This document shows, piece by piece, positions 5,731-8,482 of a DNA stretch of 8,482 nt. Within the stretch, counting starts at the first letter, position 1, and each line of letters begins with the position of its first letter. The notes under the pieces are model-generated. The model was not told the origin of the DNA, searched no databases, and saw only the letters and a list, made by a program, of their open reading frames with translations. The position numbers and the translations under genes were made by a program. The DNA comes from Lachnospiraceae bacterium UBA1201 (GTDB taxonomy: Bacteria; Bacillota; Clostridia; Lachnospirales; Lachnospiraceae): contig DBXX01000101.1 in the NCBI GenBank assembly GCA_002309675.1, forward strand, positions 1 through 8,482, read 5' to 3'.

Positions 5731-6201
5731 TCATACTGCAAAATGCAGCCACATGATCTCGGCATCCTCCACCGGATCCAAGTAAAAATTCTTTCGCACG
5801 CCCGCGATCTCAAAGCCGAGACTCTGATACAGTTTCTTCGCCGGCGCGTTCGATACACGCACCTCCAGTGTCAGGGCAATGCAGTCCGACTTTTTGCTGT
5901 ATTCGCAAAGCGCATTCATCAAGCCGCGGCCCACGCCCTGCCTTCGGGCAGGCGTCGTCACCGCGACATTCGTGATATTGCCCTCCGCAGCGACGATATA
6001 CATGCCGACGTAGCCGACAATGTTTCCTGTCTCCTCGCCGTTTTCATCGACCTCGGCGGCAACAAAAAAACGATAGTTATATTTTAACAGCGACTCGGTG
6101 AGCTCTTCCTCGCTCCACGGGTGCGCGCTGAAGCATTCCTGCTCCAGTTTCGCGATCGCCTCCGCGTCGCGCACCGTCGCCAAACGGTAGATCACCTTCA
6201 T
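5731..6201 (-). CDS. rimI: Ribosomal protein bS18-alanine N-acetyltransferase RimI
   Basis: A GNAT-fold N-acetyltransferase of 156 residues. RimI acetylates the N-terminal alanine of ribosomal protein S18, and in many bacteria it is encoded between tsaB and tsaD. The acetyl-CoA loop is R86-R-Q-G-V-G91 in VTTPARRQGVGRGLM. Motif B is LEVRVSNAPAKKLYQSLGF (112-130), followed by FEIAGVRKNFY and the family end motif EDAEIMWLHF. The N-terminal LEQECFSAHPWSEEEL matches RimI proteins closely. The ATG at 6201 overlaps the tsaB stop as ATGA, with AAGGAG (6210-6215) 8 nt upstream. The actual substrate in this organism may be broader than S18. Confidence 0.92.
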   Translation of the reverse strand: MKVIYRLATVRDAEAIAKLEQECFSAHPWSEEELTESLLKYNYRFFVAAEVDENGEETGNIVGYVGMYIVAAEGNITNVAVTTPARRQGVGRGLMNALCEYSKKSDCIALTLEVRVSNAPAKKLYQSLGFEIAGVRKNFYLDPVEDAEIMWLHFAV

Positions 6202-6908
6202 GCCTGCTGCTCCTTTTCCTCCATCTCGCGCTCCGCCTGCGATTTGCGCAAGTAGTCCGGCACGGAGGCCTCCGCCGGGATCGCGCGGCCCTGCGCAAAG
6301 CGGACTGCGCCGAGTGCTGCCACCGTAGCCGCACGCTGTCTCGCGGTAAATGCGGGCGCGTAGACGAAACGTCCGGGCGCCAGGCGCTCGATCAATTCTT
6401 TATACACCGGAACGCCGTCGCCCAAAAGCAACACCGTCTCCGGATAGGTGTTCAGTTTTTCAACCAATTCCTCTACGCTGAGGGCACATTGGCCGAAGAC
6501 TTCCGAAAAGTTCCCCTGCGCATCATAGCGGTACAGGCCCGTGTAGACCTGACTGCGCCGCGCATCCATAATGGGACAGATCAGGCCGTTGTAGCCGAAG
6601 CACTGGTAGGCCGTCGCCTCGACAGTCCCGATCTCCACGATCGGTTTTTCGAGCGCCAGGCCCAGGCCTTTTGCGGTTGCAGAGCCGATGCGAAGTCCGG
6701 TAAATGAACCCGGTCCGTTCGACAATGCGATCACGTCGATCTCCTTCAGATCCGTCTGCGTCATCCGGACGATCTCATCCAACATCGGCAGCAGGGTCTG
6801 TGAATGTGTTTTTTTATAGTTCACGGTATACTCCGCGACGATCACGTCGTCCTTCCAGAGGGCGACCGACGCCACCAGCGACGAACTCTCTATTCCTAAT
6901 ATCTGCAT
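6198..6908 (-). CDS. tsaB: tRNA threonylcarbamoyladenosine biosynthesis protein TsaB
   Basis: TsaB (YeaZ) is the non-catalytic ASKHA-fold partner that dimerises with TsaD and recruits TsaE for t6A37 formation. The 236-residue protein shows ILGIESSSLVASVALW (3-18), KKTHSQTLLPMLDEIV (32-47) and SNGPGSFTGLRIG (63-75, the family hallmark), then VEIGTVEA and MDARRSQVYTGLY. Its C-terminus is the shorter, divergent half, as expected for TsaB compared with TsaD. The ATG at 6908 has GGAGG 8 nt upstream and lies inside the end of tsaE (13-nt overlap). An upstream in-frame ATG at 7007 lies deep inside tsaE and has no support. The stop overlaps rimI by 4 nt. Confidence 0.95.
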   Translation of the reverse strand: MQILGIESSSLVASVALWKDDVIVAEYTVNYKKTHSQTLLPMLDEIVRMTQTDLKEIDVIALSNGPGSFTGLRIGSATAKGLGLALEKPIVEIGTVEATAYQCFGYNGLICPIMDARRSQVYTGLYRYDAQGNFSEVFGQCALSVEELVEKLNTYPETVLLLGDGVPVYKELIERLAPGRFVYAPAFTARQRAATVAALGAVRFAQGRAIPAEASVPDYLRKSQAEREMEEKEQQA

Positions 6909-7381
6909 ATCTCGATCCTCCGTTCGCTGTCGTTTTGCGGGTTCGAACGGGTCAGGTTCACGGCATAGCGGTGCTGCGGCAGGATCTCTTCGATCCGGCA
7001 GGCCCATTCGATCAGGGTCACGCCCGCGCCGTAAACATATTCCTCAAATCCGATCTCGTCCATCTCCTCGATCTCCTCGATGCGATAGACATCAAAATGG
7101 TACATCGGCAGCCGCCCGCCGTCGTATTCGGAGACGATGGTAAAGGTCGGGCTCACGATCGGTTCGGTGATTCCGAGCGCCGCGCCGAAGGCCTGCGAAA
7201 AGAAAGTCTTTCCGGCTCCCAGATCGCCGTCTAAGCAGAACACGTCGCCGCTTTTCGCTGTCCGTGCCGCCGCCTGCGCGATCTGCGCCGTCTCGGCCGG
7301 GCTGTGCGATATAAAGGTCCACGTCTCTCCGGGCTGCATCGCCCCGATCTGCGCAGCATCCTGTAATGTTTTCTCACTCAT
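6896..7381 (-). CDS. tsaE: tRNA threonylcarbamoyladenosine biosynthesis ATPase TsaE
   Basis: TsaE (YjeE) is the small P-loop ATPase that drives turnover of the TsaB-TsaD complex. With the start at 7381 the product has 161 residues, near the usual ~150. The Walker A is GDLGAGKT (52-59), followed by the family block SPTFTIVSEY (77-86) and YHFDVYRI (94-101), then DEIGFEEYV and LIEWACRIEEILP. I chose the ATG at 7381 because AAGGGTG (7390-7396) lies 8 nt upstream. The in-frame ATG at 7420 has no ribosome binding site and would overlap the preceding gene. The last 13 nt overlap tsaB, so the two are probably translationally coupled. The first ~20 residues are poorly conserved, so a slightly later start cannot be excluded. 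Confidence 0.93.
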   Translation of the reverse strand: MSEKTLQDAAQIGAMQPGETWTFISHSPAETAQIAQAAARTAKSGDVFCLDGDLGAGKTFFSQAFGAALGITEPIVSPTFTIVSEYDGGRLPMYHFDVYRIEEIEEMDEIGFEEYVYGAGVTLIEWACRIEEILPQHRYAVNLTRSNPQNDSERRIEICRY

Positions 7382-7397
7382 TGTCCAATCACCCTTC

Positions 7398-7889
7398 TTA
7401 CGCACGAACGGGGCATCCATGGTTTTTCGCCATGGTCAGCAGCCGCGTGTAATTCTCGCCGAGCTGGTCCTTCGGGAGGATGTAAGCATTGATCCGGCTC
7501 ACATAAATGAGCAGGAGGTTCTTCTTCACCACAAAGCGGAAGCCGTCCTCCCAGCGGTACACGATGTGTTCCTCGCCCTGGGTCACAGCCACCTCTTCCT
7601 CGTCGATCTCATACTCGATGGGCACGAAGAGCTCCGGCCGTTTCGAAAGCGTGTTCGCCTTCAGGATGGTCATCACCGGCTGCACGACCAGATAGATCGC
7701 GGCAATGCCGATCAGGCAGACTTTCGCCAGCGTTCCCTGGTCGTTCCAGGTCAGCACCAGGATCACGATCGCGAGCACGCCCAGCGCGAAGAACGCGATA
7801 CCACGCAAAGATTTCAAGGTCTGCCCGTAAACATAATCCTTGATATTCTGCTCTGTCATTGTTATCTTCAGTCGGATCTTTTCTTCCAT
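7398..7889 (-). CDS. YcxB-like family membrane protein
   Basis: A 163-residue protein of unknown function. After a cytoplasmic-looking N-terminus (TMTEQNIKDYVYGQTLKSLRG), two hydrophobic helices are visible at about 30-48 and 54-73. A soluble domain follows with the pattern YEIDEEEVAV...HIVYRWEDGFRFVVKKNLLLIYVSRINAYILPKDQL, which resembles the YcxB-like C-terminal domain known from many Firmicutes membrane proteins. No catalytic motif is seen. The ATG at 7889 has GAGGA (7896-7900) 6 nt upstream. It lies 37 bp after the S1-domain gene and 16 bp before tsaE, so it probably shares their transcript. That location says little about its role. Confidence 0.75.
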   Translation of the reverse strand: MEEKIRLKITMTEQNIKDYVYGQTLKSLRGIAFFALGVLAIVILVLTWNDQGTLAKVCLIGIAAIYLVVQPVMTILKANTLSKRPELFVPIEYEIDEEEVAVTQGEEHIVYRWEDGFRFVVKKNLLLIYVSRINAYILPKDQLGENYTRLLTMAKNHGCPVRA

Positions 7890-7926
7890 TTCGGTTCCTC
7901 TTCCGGCATATACCCGCCGGCGTTTC

Positions 7927-8482
7927 TTAGTTCAACTTAATGTTCTTAAACAGCGAGCCCAGGCTGGTCGATGCGCTGCCGTTATCGGAATACTCCACGG
8001 GTGCCTTCGAGTCCATGTCCTTATCCATCACGGTCTCGGCCTCCTTCATGGAGAGGCTGACCTTACCCTTTTCGACCTTAATGATCTTCACGCGGACCTC
8101 CTGGCCCTCCTTCAGCGCTTCCTTCGGGTGACCCAGACGCTTGTTGCTGATCTGGGAAATGTGAAGCAGGCCCGATACACCGTCGCCGATGTTGACGAAT
8201 GCGCCGTAGTTCTGCAGTGACTCAACGGTTCCGTTCACGATGCTTCCGACCGCGATGCGCTCGATCAGTTCTTCTTTTTCCTTATGCGCCTGCTCTGCCA
8301 GGATCTCCTTGCAGGACAGAACGAGTTTTTTATTTTCCGCGTCCACATTGATCACGCGAGCATCTACCTTCTTACCCACGAAGGTCTTCAGGTCTTCCAC
8401 ATAGGTGAGTGAAAGTTTCGACGCGGGAATGAATGCACGGATGCCCTCCGGATAGCAGATCACGCCGCCGTTAACGGCTTTC
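7927..8482 (-). CDS. S1-domain RNA-binding protein (ribosomal protein S1-like), N-terminus outside window
   Basis: The C-terminal 184 residues of a protein that enters from the right edge. The GTG at 8463 lies inside the frame and is not the real start, because the frame continues upstream as KAVNGG. The first visible part (VNGGVICYPEGIRAFIPASKLSL...NKKLVLSCKEI) is the end of one S1 (OB-fold) domain. A complete S1 domain follows, from IAVGSIVNGTVESLQNYGAFVNIG through GLLHISQIS to GKVSLSMKEAE. Both match the tandem S1 repeats of bacterial ribosomal protein S1. A 35-residue low-complexity tail ends in SLFKNIKLN. It probably helps mRNA binding at the 30S subunit. In several Clostridia the S1 protein is fused to IspH. 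Whether that applies here needs the sequence to the right. Confidence 0.85.
   Translation of the reverse strand, partial: KAVNGGVICYPEGIRAFIPASKLSLTYVEDLKTFVGKKVDARVINVDAENKKLVLSCKEILAEQAHKEKEELIERIAVGSIVNGTVESLQNYGAFVNIGDGVSGLLHISQISNKRLGHPKEALKEGQEVRVKIIKVEKGKVSLSMKEAETVMDKDMDSKAPVEYSDNGSASTSLGSLFKNIKLN

Noticed and set aside
7903..7920. Inverted repeat CCGGC/GCCGG between the S1-like gene and the YcxB-like gene
   Set aside because: Five pairs with an 8-nt loop, no T-run, in GC-rich DNA next to a ribosome binding site. It is too weak to call a terminator or regulator.
7137..7940. A 267-codon plus-strand frame opposite tsaE and the YcxB-like gene
   Set aside because: It is antisense to genes with clear motifs and ribosome binding sites, and has no recognisable domain or initiation site.

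Overview
The window reads as one dense, minus-strand stretch of a fairly GC-rich Clostridia-type genome. Lachnospiraceae is my best guess, from the gene order tsaE-tsaB-rimI-tsaD, the TsaB N-terminus (IESSSLVASVAL), strong AGGAGG-like ribosome binding sites and short or overlapping gene junctions. The taxon is an inference; no rRNA or marker gene is present. All ten real genes are transcribed right to left, so the description runs from the high coordinates down.

Right part (8482 to about 7400): the C-terminal 184 residues of an S1-domain RNA-binding protein (ribosomal protein S1-like, cut by the window edge), then a small two-helix membrane protein with a YcxB-like domain. Middle part (7381 to 3776): a tightly packed cluster for tRNA modification and maturation, tsaE-tsaB-rimI-rnz-tsaD. 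TsaE, TsaB and TsaD install t6A37 on ANN-decoding tRNAs, RimI is the protein N-acetyltransferase that usually sits beside them, and RNase Z (tRNA 3' maturation) lies between rimI and tsaD. Junctions are coupled: a 13-nt overlap for tsaE/tsaB, a 4-nt ATGA overlap for tsaB/rimI, and gaps of 9 and 2 nt at the next two, where the next gene's ribosome binding site overlaps the previous stop. Then come ispD (MEP isoprenoid pathway) and greA (transcript-cleavage factor). Each is preceded by a short spacer holding a hairpin without a T-run.

Left part (2380 to 1): directly after the greA stop codon lies a REP-associated tyrosine transposase (RAYT) element, 1462-2379. A single HUH transposase gene is flanked on each side by a tandem pair of 29-bp REP-like units, and the two pairs face each other in inverted orientation. 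The gene is visibly more AT-rich than its neighbours, starts at TTG behind a perfect AAGGAGG, and stops inside the inner left repeat. Beyond it, only 16 bp from the outer repeat, begins a large gene for a cytoplasmic TIM-barrel/glycosidase-like protein of unknown specificity that runs off the left edge.

The RAYT/REP element is the most interesting part. Its gene frame runs into the repeats, its outer left and inner right repeats are perfect reverse complements, and it fills the whole gap between greA and the glycosidase-like gene. I see no CRISPR array, tRNA, rRNA, riboswitch or convincing intrinsic terminator. No stretch over 300 bases is without a gene.
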